Assembly: GCA_902631405.1 (NCBI GenBank)
Contig: CACOYI010000011.1
Location: forward strand, 1 to 46,825
Direction: 5' to 3'
Length of the DNA stretch: 46,825 nt
Source of the DNA: K189A clade bacterium
GTDB taxonomy: Bacteria; Pseudomonadota; Gammaproteobacteria; Pseudomonadales; Azotimanducaceae
Shown: piece by piece, positions 1-8,666 of the stretch
Position numbering within the stretch: position 1 is the first letter of the stretch
Layout of the letters: each line of letters opens with the position of its first letter
Program-made: the position numbers and the translations under genes
Notes under the pieces: generated by a model
Seen by the model: the letters and a program-made list of their open reading frames with translations, nothing else
Told to the model about the DNA's origin: nothing
Database searches by the model: none

Positions 1-410
1 AATGTGAAGAGCGGATCGACTATCGATATATTGTCCCAGGCCACTCGATAATCACTGAATGGCCAAAACAACTGGGTACCATAAGAAGTAAAAGAGTCTA
101 ACAATCCATGAGTTGCGTAGCCCGCCAGTGCACTTAAGTAAATCGTTCGCGAGTCCAGATCTGGCCTTAGCAAAAACCTCGCCAACAAGGCAACAATCAA
201 GGCACCAAATGGGATAAAGATCAACGAGTGAGTAAATTGACGGTGATACTCTAGAAAGAGCAGAGGGTCCGACGCAGACTGAAAAAACACGTCAATATCT
301 GGTGCTAAACCTGCTACCGCTCCGATCAATGCAATTGAAGCAACCTTTTTTCTCCGAATAGTCGCGACTGCAAATGTTGCCCCTATTGCTCCCTGACTAA
401 CTGGATCCAT
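1..410 (-). CDS. Membrane-bound metal-dependent hydrolase, DUF457/YdjM-like (C-terminus cut by window edge)
   Basis: Read on the minus strand from an ATG at 408-410 and running off the window, so only about 136 N-terminal residues are visible. Motifs typical of the DUF457/YdjM family are present: an acidic LAPDID motif, an HRQFTHS motif and a later GYATHGLLDS motif, separated by hydrophobic membrane segments. The His and Asp residues are the presumed metal ligands of the family. The start has only a weak AGGA upstream. It lies 60 bases downstream of the amidase gene on the same strand and could be the last gene of that unit. Physiological substrate is unknown in the family. Confidence 0.8.
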   Translation of the reverse strand, partial: MDPVSQGAIGATFAVATIRRKKVASIALIGAVAGLAPDIDVFFQSASDPLLFLEYHRQFTHSLIFIPFGALIVALLARFLLRPDLDSRTIYLSALAGYATHGLLDSFTSYGTQLFWPFSDYRVAWDNISIVDPLFT

Positions 411-470
411 ATCTGTATTTTTCCTGTTTTCTTAAGGGAAACTCGCGAGAGCAAGTTTGCGCTTTTGAGC

Positions 471-1853
471 TTATTGCAGGGGCGGCCTTTGATATCCAGC
501 GCCTAATCCTGCCAGATGCTGAGCGAGGCGAATAGTCGTGAGATCTCCACCGAACCTGCCCACAATCTGCAGACTAACTGGCAAGCCATCATCATCAAGT
601 CCAATTGGTGGCGTAGTCGAAGGTAGATACGCCATACCGGTCAGTATCGTCCACTTAAGTAAGTCACCATAAGGCCTCCGATCTCCCTCTGATATCAGCG
701 ACCTCGTCTGCCAATTACCATCCTGATTATGACGAAATGGGGAGACGGGGCTGATCGGCATCAGAACCACATCAAACTCTTGGAAAAAAGCGGCCCAGAC
801 ACTTCTAATCCTCTCTCGCTTTGAATTGAGATCTAGCCAGGCTCTATGAGACAACCCGTTCTGGATAGAGGACACCGGTTGAGATTGCGATACAGCCGCA
901 TAGACCAACGCACTCCCTATTTCAAAGGCCTCTTGAGGATCAAGATCTGGCTTAGCATCGTAGACCGTTTCTATACCCGAGTTCTCAACTCTCGCAGCAG
1001 CGGCTTCCAGAACTTGCAGAGCCTTTCTTTCTAAAGGACAAAAGTCGTCTCTCAACCAAACGGCAACACGCATCTGCTCCAGTCCAGTTGGAGCCGGCGC
1101 AAGCGAGGCCTGCAGCGCAGGCTCCATCCGTCGCATAACATTCAGAAGCATCTCAAGGTCTTCAGCGGACCTCGCTATAGGGCCAACTACGTTTACATCG
1201 GCTTCATTAAGCCCACCAAACTCATGATCAAGGTAGCCTCTTGACGGAACGATTCCAAAACTGGGCTTATGCCCAAACACGCCACAAAAAGAAGATGGAT
1301 ATCGAATAGAACCTCCAATATCAGTGCCGATCTCAAATGCCGTAAGTCCTGCGGAGACGGCTGCAGCTGCCCCCCCTGAACTGCCACCTGGAACCCTATC
1401 TACGTCCCAGGGATTATTTGTAGTACCGAAGATATCATTGAAGGTTTGTAGGTCTCCTGACCAACGTGGAAGATTGGTCTTTGCCATTACAATTGCGCCT
1501 GCGTCTTTTACAGCTTTTACTACTGGAGCGTCTCTCTGAGGAATATTACCCAACAACTCCCTAGCGCCACCCGTAGATTGTATCCCCGCAGTCTCTAACG
1601 CATCCTTCACTGTGATCGGTAATCCATGCAGCGGGCCCAGTGTTTTACCAACACTCACTTCCGCATCCGCCAGATCTGCTTGCGCACGCGCGTCGTCGAA
1701 ATTCGTGGTCACGACACAGTTTAAAATTGGATTAAATCTTTCTATACGACTGATGTACAGTTCGAGTAGATCTCGACAAGAAAAATCCTTTTGCCGAATG
1801 CGGCCAGCTAATTCTGTAGCTGACTTAAATGCCACATCGTCTTTAAGCTTCAC
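471..1853 (-). CDS. Amidase, amidase signature (AS) family
   Basis: 460-residue amidase-signature hydrolase, the normal full length for this family, which hydrolyses C-N amide bonds. The Ser-cisSer-Lys triad is visible: K83 in TVKDA, S158 in PGGSSGG, and nucleophile S182 in GTDIGGSIR. The start is GTG with a G-rich stretch just upstream. It follows the LLM oxidoreductase gene by 21 bases on the same strand, so co-transcription is likely. The C-terminal part contains the usual P-x-G-LP-V-LQIVG element (GLPVSLQIVGRFGGD). Substrate cannot be told from sequence; GatA is unlikely because no gatB or gatC lies nearby. Confidence 0.93.
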   Translation of the reverse strand: MKLKDDVAFKSATELAGRIRQKDFSCRDLLELYISRIERFNPILNCVVTTNFDDARAQADLADAEVSVGKTLGPLHGLPITVKDALETAGIQSTGGARELLGNIPQRDAPVVKAVKDAGAIVMAKTNLPRWSGDLQTFNDIFGTTNNPWDVDRVPGGSSGGAAAAVSAGLTAFEIGTDIGGSIRYPSSFCGVFGHKPSFGIVPSRGYLDHEFGGLNEADVNVVGPIARSAEDLEMLLNVMRRMEPALQASLAPAPTGLEQMRVAVWLRDDFCPLERKALQVLEAAAARVENSGIETVYDAKPDLDPQEAFEIGSALVYAAVSQSQPVSSIQNGLSHRAWLDLNSKRERIRSVWAAFFQEFDVVLMPISPVSPFRHNQDGNWQTRSLISEGDRRPYGDLLKWTILTGMAYLPSTTPPIGLDDDGLPVSLQIVGRFGGDLTTIRLAQHLAGLGAGYQRPPLQ

Positions 1854-1874
1854 TCACACCCCATGTAACTGGCT

Positions 1875-2801
1875 TTAAGAAAAAGCCGTCAAAACCTCTT
1901 TCTCAAATCTCTCAAATTCCTCTGGGGTCTCCGTTTGCAGACCGCCGAACATTATTTCATCAACTCCCGATTCTATAATCTCGCCGACCCTGTCGATAAC
2001 GTAATTTTTTGATCCGACTGCGCTACCTTCCCCTAGACGTCGTCCTTTCATCATCGAATCGATTTTAGCCTGATCATCAGACAAAAGGGTGGGCATTAAA
2101 ACCGTTTTACTTATCTCATCGATATCACGACCAACCTCTTCACAGTGCTTCTCCAAAATACCCCACTTATGGTCCATATAGTCCTTAGTCATTGGACCGC
2201 CGGCCCAACCATCGAGATTGAATATATCTCCGTACATCGCAAGGGTACGTAAAGTACGTTTCGGACCAGTTCCTCCCACCATTATTGGAATGGGTTTATC
2301 AAAGCTGCCTGGAGAAAACGGCGCATCATCTAAAACATAAAAATCACCCTGGAAGGTCACTGGATCGCTTGATCGGAACAACTGACGTACGAGGTGACAC
2401 GCTTCCTCAAGTCGGTCTTGTCTTTCCTTCATCGAGGGGAACTCCCAACCATACGCTTCATGCTCCCGCTTAAACCAGGCCGCTCCTATCGAGAACGTAA
2501 ATCTTCCATGAGAAATGTGGTCTATGGTACCAGCCATTTTCGCCGCGAGGGCCGGGTTTCTATAGGTATTACCGAGCACAAGGTGTCCGATTCTGAGCTT
2601 TTTTGTCATAGCGGCCACTGCAGCAGAGACCGAATAACCCTCATGCGCTGTTAGGTGCTCTTCTTCTTTCCGTCCAGGGGGTGGCAGATAATGATCTGCA
2701 AACCAGATGCTATCCCAAGCTCCCTTCTCCATGACATCCACGACATTTGCAATATCGTCCCACTTGTTCCTATAACATCCAACCTGCGCACCGAATTTCA
2801 T
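1875..2801 (-). CDS. LLM class flavin-dependent oxidoreductase
   Basis: Luciferase-like monooxygenase fold protein of 308 residues using FMN or F420. Family features visible are the N-terminal MKFGAQVGC strand, WFADHYLPPP, the RIGHLVLGNTYRNPALAAKMA segment, SHGRFTFSIGAAWFKREHEAYG and PIMVGGTGPKRTLR near the cofactor site. The open frame extends to 2906, but the ATG at 2801 matches the family N-terminus and has a strong AGGGGGG ribosome site 5 to 6 bases upstream, so that start is preferred. First gene of a minus-strand group with the amidase. Reaction unknown; family members oxidise or reduce many small molecules. Confidence 0.9.
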   Translation of the reverse strand: MKFGAQVGCYRNKWDDIANVVDVMEKGAWDSIWFADHYLPPPGRKEEEHLTAHEGYSVSAAVAAMTKKLRIGHLVLGNTYRNPALAAKMAGTIDHISHGRFTFSIGAAWFKREHEAYGWEFPSMKERQDRLEEACHLVRQLFRSSDPVTFQGDFYVLDDAPFSPGSFDKPIPIMVGGTGPKRTLRTLAMYGDIFNLDGWAGGPMTKDYMDHKWGILEKHCEEVGRDIDEISKTVLMPTLLSDDQAKIDSMMKGRRLGEGSAVGSKNYVIDRVGEIIESGVDEIMFGGLQTETPEEFERFEKEVLTAFS

Positions 2802-3385
2802 AATTGCCCCCCTGTTTGGGCACATAGTCATACCCTTCGAATCTTTTTGCAATGTACTTAGGAGAATCTCTCGCCTGTTACTTAATACCAGGGGTCGACT
2901 TCGCATGCACGAAGCCTCTTTTGAATTGCCGGCAGCTCAATCTTTCTTGTTCTACGAGACTCTAGTTGCAGAATAACGATCTTGAGATTTACATAGTGGG
3001 GTGGCCACGAGAGCGTTAATCGAACTTGATTTAGTTAGATTTCCTTGGGAGAGCCCGAAGAACGCCCCCGCGACCACACCTTCTAGTTTGCAACGGTCGT
3101 GCCATTATTTTTCCCATATATTTCATTAACTTATATTAAAAATGCTTTCCAGCCGGCACAATTTCAGTGATTTTCAAAAAATCTCGCTCTGTTTTTGTGC
3201 TCAAACTTAAGCCATCATGAGATCACCTTGAGGCAAATTCGATTTATCCGTCTCTAGCCAGGGAGGACTCGACGGAAAATAAATAAACTTGCAGCGAAAT
3301 ATGTGGATCAAGACAAACTGATTAATTGGCCTGACTGAGCAAAATCAACCTACATTCCGTATCACGAGCAAAGCGAGGAAAAGAA
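2802..3385. other. Intergenic region between divergent genes (about 580 bases)
   Basis: No convincing coding frame. It must hold the promoters of the minus-strand LLM-amidase unit and the plus-strand SDR. An AT-rich patch at 3108-3150 includes a TATATT hexamer (3132-3137), but no well-spaced -35 partner is obvious and it lies about 250 bases from the SDR start. No long inverted repeat was seen. Confidence 0.5.
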
Positions 3386-4282
3386 ATGCAATCATTCGAA
3401 AACAAAGTCGCAGTTATTACAGGCGGAGCATCGGGCATGGGCAGATATCTCGCAGTTTTACTTGCAAAAATGGGGTGCAACGTTGCTATCTGCGATATCA
3501 ATGAGGATGAATTAAGTAAAACGTCTTCTATGCTATCTCGATATAACGTGGCCTCGTCACAACATGTAGTTGATATCGGTGATAAAACACAGATTGATCA
3601 ATTCTATGAAGACGTACTGGCAAGACATCAAAAAGTTGATTTAGTTTTTAATAATGCGGGTATTACAGTCGTATCAGACTTTGACTCCATGCCAGAGACT
3701 GATTGGGATCGAGTAATGAGAGTAAATCTAGAGGGTGTGATCAATATGAGTCGGAAATTCCTTCCAGAGCTCAAATCGCGACCGGAGGCCGCTCTCATCA
3801 ACACCTCCTCTATTTTTGGAATGGTTGCCGTGCCAACTCAAAGCGTTTACCACGCAACCAAGTTCGCGGTCCGAGGGTTTACTGAATCGCTGGCTAAAGA
3901 GATGAAGGGCACAAATCTTCAAGTACATTCTGTCCACCCTGGGCACGTGGGAACCAACATTGCCTCTACCGCGAAACGGGTTGAAACAGAAGGATCGAGT
4001 TCGCTTCCTACTTTCAGGGGCAAAGAGCTCTCGGTAGAAGAACAAGGAAAAATGTTCAAAGAAAATGGTATGCACCCGAGCAGAGCTGCGGAAATTATTT
4101 TAAATGGTGTGCGCAAAAAACGTTCGCGGATCTTTGTAGGCTTGGATGCCAAACTACTAGATCTTAGCCAGCGTCTTCTTCCAACACACTATGAAAAAAC
4201 CTGGCCCTTTATCTTTCTCCCTATGTTCGCTCGAAATCAGATGCTCAAGAAGCCTCTTCCAGATCTCCCAGAAGAACCCTAA
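3386..4282 (+). CDS. Short-chain dehydrogenase/reductase (classical SDR)
   Basis: 298-residue NAD(P)-dependent oxidoreductase. Nucleotide-binding motif TGGASGMG at 12-19, structural NNAG at 89-92, and the catalytic set S142, Y155, K159 in YHATK are intact. A C-terminal tail of about 90 residues beyond the core (with PTHYEKTWPF) is longer than in minimal SDRs and resembles SDRs acting on lipophilic alcohols or ketones; this is inference. Good ribosome site GAGGAAA just before the ATG. It is monocistronic, converging on the dienelactone hydrolase gene with 21 bases between stops. Substrate unknown. Confidence 0.92.
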   Translation: MQSFENKVAVITGGASGMGRYLAVLLAKMGCNVAICDINEDELSKTSSMLSRYNVASSQHVVDIGDKTQIDQFYEDVLARHQKVDLVFNNAGITVVSDFDSMPETDWDRVMRVNLEGVINMSRKFLPELKSRPEAALINTSSIFGMVAVPTQSVYHATKFAVRGFTESLAKEMKGTNLQVHSVHPGHVGTNIASTAKRVETEGSSSLPTFRGKELSVEEQGKMFKENGMHPSRAAEIILNGVRKKRSRIFVGLDAKLLDLSQRLLPTHYEKTWPFIFLPMFARNQMLKKPLPDLPEEP

Positions 4283-4303
4283 CCAATCGAGAAAACGTAG
4301 CAA

Positions 4304-5020
4304 TCAACCATCAAATACTTCTGAGAAGAAATTAGCCACTGATCGATTCGCCCTAGTGTTGGCTCGCTCTGAGTATACCGTGCCGAAATCTGGATTATTT
4401 GCGTCTGGATTAGTGAACGCGTGTGCCGTACCACCATAGACATGCATCTGCCAGTCCGCTCCAGCCTCGTTCATCTCTTGTTCGAAAGCGAGTACTTGTT
4501 CAGGTGGCACCATCGGGTCATCATGTCCGTGAAGACACAAAATTTTCGAGCTGATTGGCTCGTTTGGAACCTCACCAGGCGAAAATATTCCGTGCACACT
4601 GATCACTCCACGGACATCAATTCCTCCTCTAGCCAGCTCTAGAACACACATGCCACCAAAACAATAGCCAATCGCTCCAACTCGTTTCGGGTCAACTCCG
4701 GAGAGCGAAGTTGCTGCCGAGAACGCAGAACCTATCCTTGTTCTTAGTAAAGCTCGATCACTGGCAAACGGCGCCATAAGCTGACTATTAAAATCTGCAT
4801 CACCATCCTTACCAAAAACGCCTTTGCCATACATGTCGAGGGCAAAGGCAGCATAGCCAAGTGCCGCTATCTCGTTTGCTTTATTGATTGCATATTGACG
4901 TCGCCCAGTCCAATCGTGGGACACTAAAACCAGAGGACGTTCCTCTTCTTTGTCTGGTCTAACGAAATAGCCCTCTAGCTCTACACCCTGGTCTTCATAA
5001 TCAATAAATTCAGATTCCAT
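4304..5020 (-). CDS. Dienelactone hydrolase family protein
   Basis: 238-residue alpha/beta hydrolase. The cysteine nucleophile sits in GYCFGG (C120), followed by D168 in HGHDDPM and H200 in GTAHAF, the Cys-Asp-His triad of dienelactone hydrolases at the expected spacing. Such enzymes open lactones, classically in chloroaromatic ortho-cleavage pathways, but many family members have other ester substrates. Ribosome site AAGGAG is 6 bases before the ATG. It lies 21 bases after the MAPEG gene on the same strand, suggesting co-transcription. Confidence 0.92.
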   Translation of the reverse strand: MESEFIDYEDQGVELEGYFVRPDKEEERPLVLVSHDWTGRRQYAINKANEIAALGYAAFALDMYGKGVFGKDGDADFNSQLMAPFASDRALLRTRIGSAFSAATSLSGVDPKRVGAIGYCFGGMCVLELARGGIDVRGVISVHGIFSPGEVPNEPISSKILCLHGHDDPMVPPEQVLAFEQEMNEAGADWQMHVYGGTAHAFTNPDANNPDFGTVYSERANTRANRSVANFFSEVFDG

Positions 5021-5041
5021 GACACACTCCTTCTGTAATTC

Positions 5042-5470
5042 CTATGCCGAAAACACCAATCTGCCCCACATCCAGACAATAATGGCCCAACTTGGTACAA
5101 AAAGAAGTGCCCTTATGGGCAGAGGCCCAATGAAACCATTAACGAAAATATGATAAAGCGAGTGGGCCACCCTGAGCCCCACAAACCAGTACGCCAAACT
5201 CGAGAATAAAGGATCTACCCTTCCCGTCATATAGATGGCTATACAAACGGCGTAAAATAAAATTGGAAACTCAAACAAGTTAATCAAATTCCGATCTGCT
5301 TGTCTGATAAGGTCGTTAGCCGACGAGGGGATAGGAATTTTCATCAGTTCGCTACCCGTATGTCCCTTATCGACCAGGACATCCTTTAGTCTGATGAGGA
5401 CATTGAAAAGAAATACCACAGAGGTCAGTACGACCATACAAAACATTGGCATTAATATATCTGTGCTCAC
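5042..5470 (-). CDS. MAPEG family integral membrane protein
   Basis: About 142 residues with four predicted membrane segments. The sequence NLFEFPILFY and the R-x-x-H-S-x-Y-H motif (LRVAHSLYHI) match the MAPEG (membrane-associated eicosanoid and glutathione metabolism) fold, in which the arginine region contacts glutathione in characterised members. The frame is open to a GTG at 5506, but the GTG at 5470 has a strong AAGGGGGG ribosome site and fits family length, so it is preferred. Lies between the MetY-like gene and the dienelactone hydrolase on the same strand. A role in glutathione conjugation is possible but not shown. Confidence 0.85.
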   Translation of the reverse strand: MSTDILMPMFCMVVLTSVVFLFNVLIRLKDVLVDKGHTGSELMKIPIPSSANDLIRQADRNLINLFEFPILFYAVCIAIYMTGRVDPLFSSLAYWFVGLRVAHSLYHIFVNGFIGPLPIRALLFVPSWAIIVWMWGRLVFSA

Positions 5471-5582
5471 GCCACCCCCCTTATTTCGGTCAGGATCAAA
5501 GCACACTACCTCATGTAGTGAACAACATCCATGTCAGAATTAGATAGGCAGACTTCGCCGCGCCGGAATCTCGTTTTACCTT

Positions 5583-6854
5583 TTAGACAGCCGATAACGC
5601 CTGATCAAGATCCTCAATGATGTCTTCCAAATGCTCTATACCAACCGATAGTCTGATTGTCTCAGGTTTCACACCAACCTTCGCTTGTTCCTCTTCAGTG
5701 AGCTGGCGGTGAGTCGTCGAGGCGGGGTGACAAGCGAGAGATTTTGCGTCACCAATGTTTACCAGGCGTTTAAATAATTTCAGCGCGTCATAGAACTTTA
5801 CGCCGTTGTCATAACCGCCTGTCACCCCGAATGTCAAGATACCTGATGGATTCCCTCCCATATACTTTTTCGCGAGCTCGTAGTGTTCGTGGTTCTCTAA
5901 GCCCGCGTAACTAACCCAGTCGACCTTGGGGTGGTTTGACAAATGCTTTGCTACGCCAAGGGCGTTGTCGCAATGTCTTTCCATACGAAGCGGCAGCGTC
6001 TCAAGGCCCTGGAGGAGCTGAAATGCGTTGAAGGGAGACAACGCAGAACCAGTGTTTCGAAGTGGAACGGTTCTAGCCCGCCCAATGTAGGCGGCCTCGC
6101 CCAGGGCCTCGGTATAAACGACGCCGTGATAGCTTTCTTCTGGAGAGTTTAGATCCTGGTATCGATCCTGATGATTTGACCACGGGAATTTCCCTGAATC
6201 AACAATCAAACCTCCAAGGGTCGTGCCGTGGCCTCCAATATATTTGGTCAGTGAATGAACGATTATATCGACTCCATAAGTCGCCGGTTTCGTTAATACC
6301 GGAGTCGCTACAGTGTTGTCGGCTATGCAGACTACTCCGTGACTCTTTGCCATCGCAGATACACTCTCAAGATCAACGATATTCCCCGCAGGATTGCCAA
6401 TAGTCTCCATGAAAACCGCTTTCGTCTTCGCATCGATCAGTTTTTCCAGATCCTCGGCCCTGTCCGATTCTGCGAACCGAACCTCTATTCCCTGCTTCGG
6501 CAACATGTGAGCAAATAACGTATAGGTTCCACCATAAAGTTGTGGCACAGAGACAATGTTGTCTCCAGCAGAGGCGATATTCAGAATCGCATAATTAACG
6601 GCAGCGCTGCCAGCTGAGACCGCTAAAGCGCCAATGCCGTGTTCTAAAGCAGCAACACGTTGTTCCAGAACATCACAAGTTGGATTCATGATTCGACTGT
6701 AAATATTTCCCGGCACCGCCAGATTGAACAAATCAGCCCCGTGTTGTGCATCGTCAAACTCATAGGCTACGGTTTGAAAGATCGGGGAGGTTACAGCCTT
6801 CGTGGTTGGATCAGTCGTATAACCGGTATGTATCGCTATTGTCTCGTCTTTCAT
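5583..6854 (-). CDS. metY: O-acetylhomoserine sulfhydrylase (Cys/Met metabolism PLP enzyme)
   Basis: 423-residue fold-type I PLP enzyme of the trans-sulfuration group. The Schiff-base lysine is K204 in HSLTKYIGGHG; YSRIMNPT and the SAGSAA segment bind PLP phosphate. The length and KYIGGHGTTLGG context fit O-acetylhomoserine aminocarboxypropyltransferase, which makes homocysteine from O-acetylhomoserine and sulfide, better than cystathionine synthase or lyase. The frame continues upstream to 7106, but the ATG at 6854 has GGAGAGGGG upstream and matches the family start. Preceded by a very AT-rich region shared with the divergent DUF1330 gene. Exact thiol donor is uncertain. Confidence 0.9.
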   Translation of the reverse strand: MKDETIAIHTGYTTDPTTKAVTSPIFQTVAYEFDDAQHGADLFNLAVPGNIYSRIMNPTCDVLEQRVAALEHGIGALAVSAGSAAVNYAILNIASAGDNIVSVPQLYGGTYTLFAHMLPKQGIEVRFAESDRAEDLEKLIDAKTKAVFMETIGNPAGNIVDLESVSAMAKSHGVVCIADNTVATPVLTKPATYGVDIIVHSLTKYIGGHGTTLGGLIVDSGKFPWSNHQDRYQDLNSPEESYHGVVYTEALGEAAYIGRARTVPLRNTGSALSPFNAFQLLQGLETLPLRMERHCDNALGVAKHLSNHPKVDWVSYAGLENHEHYELAKKYMGGNPSGILTFGVTGGYDNGVKFYDALKLFKRLVNIGDAKSLACHPASTTHRQLTEEEQAKVGVKPETIRLSVGIEHLEDIIEDLDQALSAV

Positions 6855-6990
6855 TTCCCCTCTCCATAGAAAGAATTTAACAGGTCGAATAGCAAAACAT
6901 ATTTTCAGATCTAAAGAATATATTTTATATATCTTTTTAGAATAACCAAATAACGGTCTATTTCGATTTGAATAACAGCACTTAAAACAA

Positions 6991-7020
6991 TTGATCTTAA
7001 CTTCCCTCACTTGAGATAAT
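6991..7020 (+). promoter_or_regulatory. Sigma70-like promoter for the DUF1330 gene
   Basis: TTGATC at 6991-6996 (four of six consensus bases) and GATAAT at 7015-7020 (five of six) are separated by 18 bases. Transcription would start near 7027, giving a short leader with the AAAGGAG ribosome site before the ATG at 7054. The flank at 6880-6960 is very AT-rich and probably carries the opposing metY promoter; TATAAA-like and TATATT-like hexamers occur there on the minus strand. Confidence 0.55.
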
Positions 7021-7053
7021 TGTCCAAGACGCAGGGATAAAGGAGCCAATTCA

Positions 7054-7467
7054 ATGGAAGTAAAAAACAAGGTCAATCCAAGCGAACAACAGATGGCGGA
7101 ATTCATGGAGCCGGGCCACGACGAGCCGATTTACATGTTAAATCTGCTCAAATTTAGGGAGAAGGCTTCTTATGAAGACAATCGCGAAACGACATTGAGC
7201 GGCAGAGAGGCCTACGAGATCTATGCCAAAGAAGTTGTTGAACACCTGGAAAAAGTGGGCGGAAAACCAGTCTTCGGGGCTGACGTGTCGCGCCTAATGT
7301 TGGGAGAGGTGGAGGATCTTTGGGATATGGTAGCTATCGCAATGTATCCAAATAGAAAGGCCATGCTGCAAATGATTACAGACGCCGATTATCAAAAAAG
7401 CGCTGGGCATCGAACTGCTGGTCTTGAGGGCCAACTCAATATCGAGACAAAGCTGGGAGGCTTCTAG
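7054..7467 (+). CDS. DUF1330 domain protein
   Basis: 137-residue dimeric alpha+beta barrel protein. PIYMLNLLKF opens the domain, followed by the GREAYEIYAKEV helix, GGKPVFGADV, and the WDMVAIAMYPNRKAMLQM strand-helix unit, all typical of DUF1330. No catalytic residue is established for the family. AAAGGAG ribosome site precedes the ATG. Its stop overlaps the end of the convergent CoA-transferase gene by 4 bases. It resembles the second half of the protein at 44944-45789, sharing MLN-L, a GG-x-x-x-W/F turn and the IA-x-YP motif. Confidence 0.9.
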   Translation: MEVKNKVNPSEQQMAEFMEPGHDEPIYMLNLLKFREKASYEDNRETTLSGREAYEIYAKEVVEHLEKVGGKPVFGADVSRLMLGEVEDLWDMVAIAMYPNRKAMLQMITDADYQKSAGHRTAGLEGQLNIETKLGGF

Positions 7468-8666
7468 AAATCGTCCGGCAAATCTATCCCGAACTCGGCG
7501 AACACCTCTTTGTTGTGCTCTCCTAATGTCGGTGGTGACTGATATAAGGTCGTTTTTGACCTCGAAAACTTTATTGGACTCGCCGCTAACGAGATGTCTG
7601 GGTTATCTCCCCCCGGGTTACACTTATCTAACATACCGCGTGCCGCTACATGCTCATCCTGAAAGATATCTGACATATTCTGCACGGGGCCAGCAGGTAG
7701 GCTACCGTCTAACTTGGCCATAATCTCAGCGCGGGTCAGCTGAGACGTCCAGGCGCATATCTGTTTTTCAACCCATTCAACATTCTTCAGTCGAGCCGTG
7801 TTCGTTGCACTGCGATCGTCATTGATCATATCGCCTCTCTCCATTGCTGCGCACAAAAGATCCCAATGATGAGGCTGCCCAACAGCAATAGACACTTGAC
7901 CGTCTTTTGCGGGAAACAGGTCAAAAGGGTAAAGGGTCATCGCTTTTTGCAGTCCAGATGGATTGGGTTTGCCCGTAAAAGAATACTGGGCGACCGCGCT
8001 CTTTTGGAAAGCCAACATGGCATCGTACATTGACACATCCAGAAATTGCCCTTTCCCAGAGGTCTTTGATTCGTGTATCGCTGAAACCAGACCAAGAGCC
8101 ACTAACGTGCCCGGGAAAATGTCGGCGATTGCCGGGGTTACCAATCCATCATTGGCATATACCAGTCCACCAAAGCTCTGCGCGGCAGCGTCAAGGCTCG
8201 GCCAGTGGGCATAGGGGCTTTCACCAGTCCTAGGGTCACCAAACCCTCTCACACAAGCATAAACAATTTGCTCATTCCGACCGGATATCGTTTCAAAACC
8301 CAAGCCTAGCCGCTCCATCACACCAGCCCTCATGTTTTCTATTATCGCGTCGGCCTTGTCACACAGCCTCAGAAAGATTTCTTTGTGATCATCCTTTTTC
8401 AGATCGAGGCACACACTTCTCTTGTTCCGATTAACGGAGGCAAAGGGAGCTCCAAAATCGGTAGCACCAACCTCTTCTGAGAGCGGAGAGGCATAATCAG
8501 GTAGAAAAGGCGGGATGTTGCGATAGCCGTCCCCCAAGGGGGGCTCGATCTTAATGACATTAGCGCCAAGGTCAGCTAACAAACCGGCCCCAAAGGGGCC
8601 AGCCAAAGCCCTCGTACAGTCAATAATTGTTAAGTCCTGAAGTGGGCCTTTTCGCGAGCTTGTCAC
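7464..8666 (-). CDS. CaiB/BaiF family CoA-transferase (class III)
   Basis: 400-residue class III CoA-transferase, normal length. N-terminal DLTIIDCTRALAGP, the ADLGANVIKIEPP segment and NRNKRSVCLDLK are family hallmarks. The catalytic aspartate that forms the acyl anhydride is D159 in PSLDAAAQ, aligned with the D-x-x-A-Q of formyl-CoA transferase. It moves CoA between carboxylic acids, commonly to activate a substrate before beta-oxidation-like breakdown. GTG start with AGGAG 5 bases upstream; it overlaps the VOC gene stop by 4 bases (translational coupling). Last gene of the dehalogenase/epoxide hydrolase run. Confidence 0.95.
   Translation of the reverse strand: MTSSRKGPLQDLTIIDCTRALAGPFGAGLLADLGANVIKIEPPLGDGYRNIPPFLPDYASPLSEEVGATDFGAPFASVNRNKRSVCLDLKKDDHKEIFLRLCDKADAIIENMRAGVMERLGLGFETISGRNEQIVYACVRGFGDPRTGESPYAHWPSLDAAAQSFGGLVYANDGLVTPAIADIFPGTLVALGLVSAIHESKTSGKGQFLDVSMYDAMLAFQKSAVAQYSFTGKPNPSGLQKAMTLYPFDLFPAKDGQVSIAVGQPHHWDLLCAAMERGDMINDDRSATNTARLKNVEWVEKQICAWTSQLTRAEIMAKLDGSLPAGPVQNMSDIFQDEHVAARGMLDKCNPGGDNPDISLAASPIKFSRSKTTLYQSPPTLGEHNKEVFAEFGIDLPDDF

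Noticed and set aside
471-1853. Amidase as GatA of the tRNA amidotransferase
   Set aside because: No gatB or gatC nearby and the regions around the signature differ from GatA; a general AS amidase fits.
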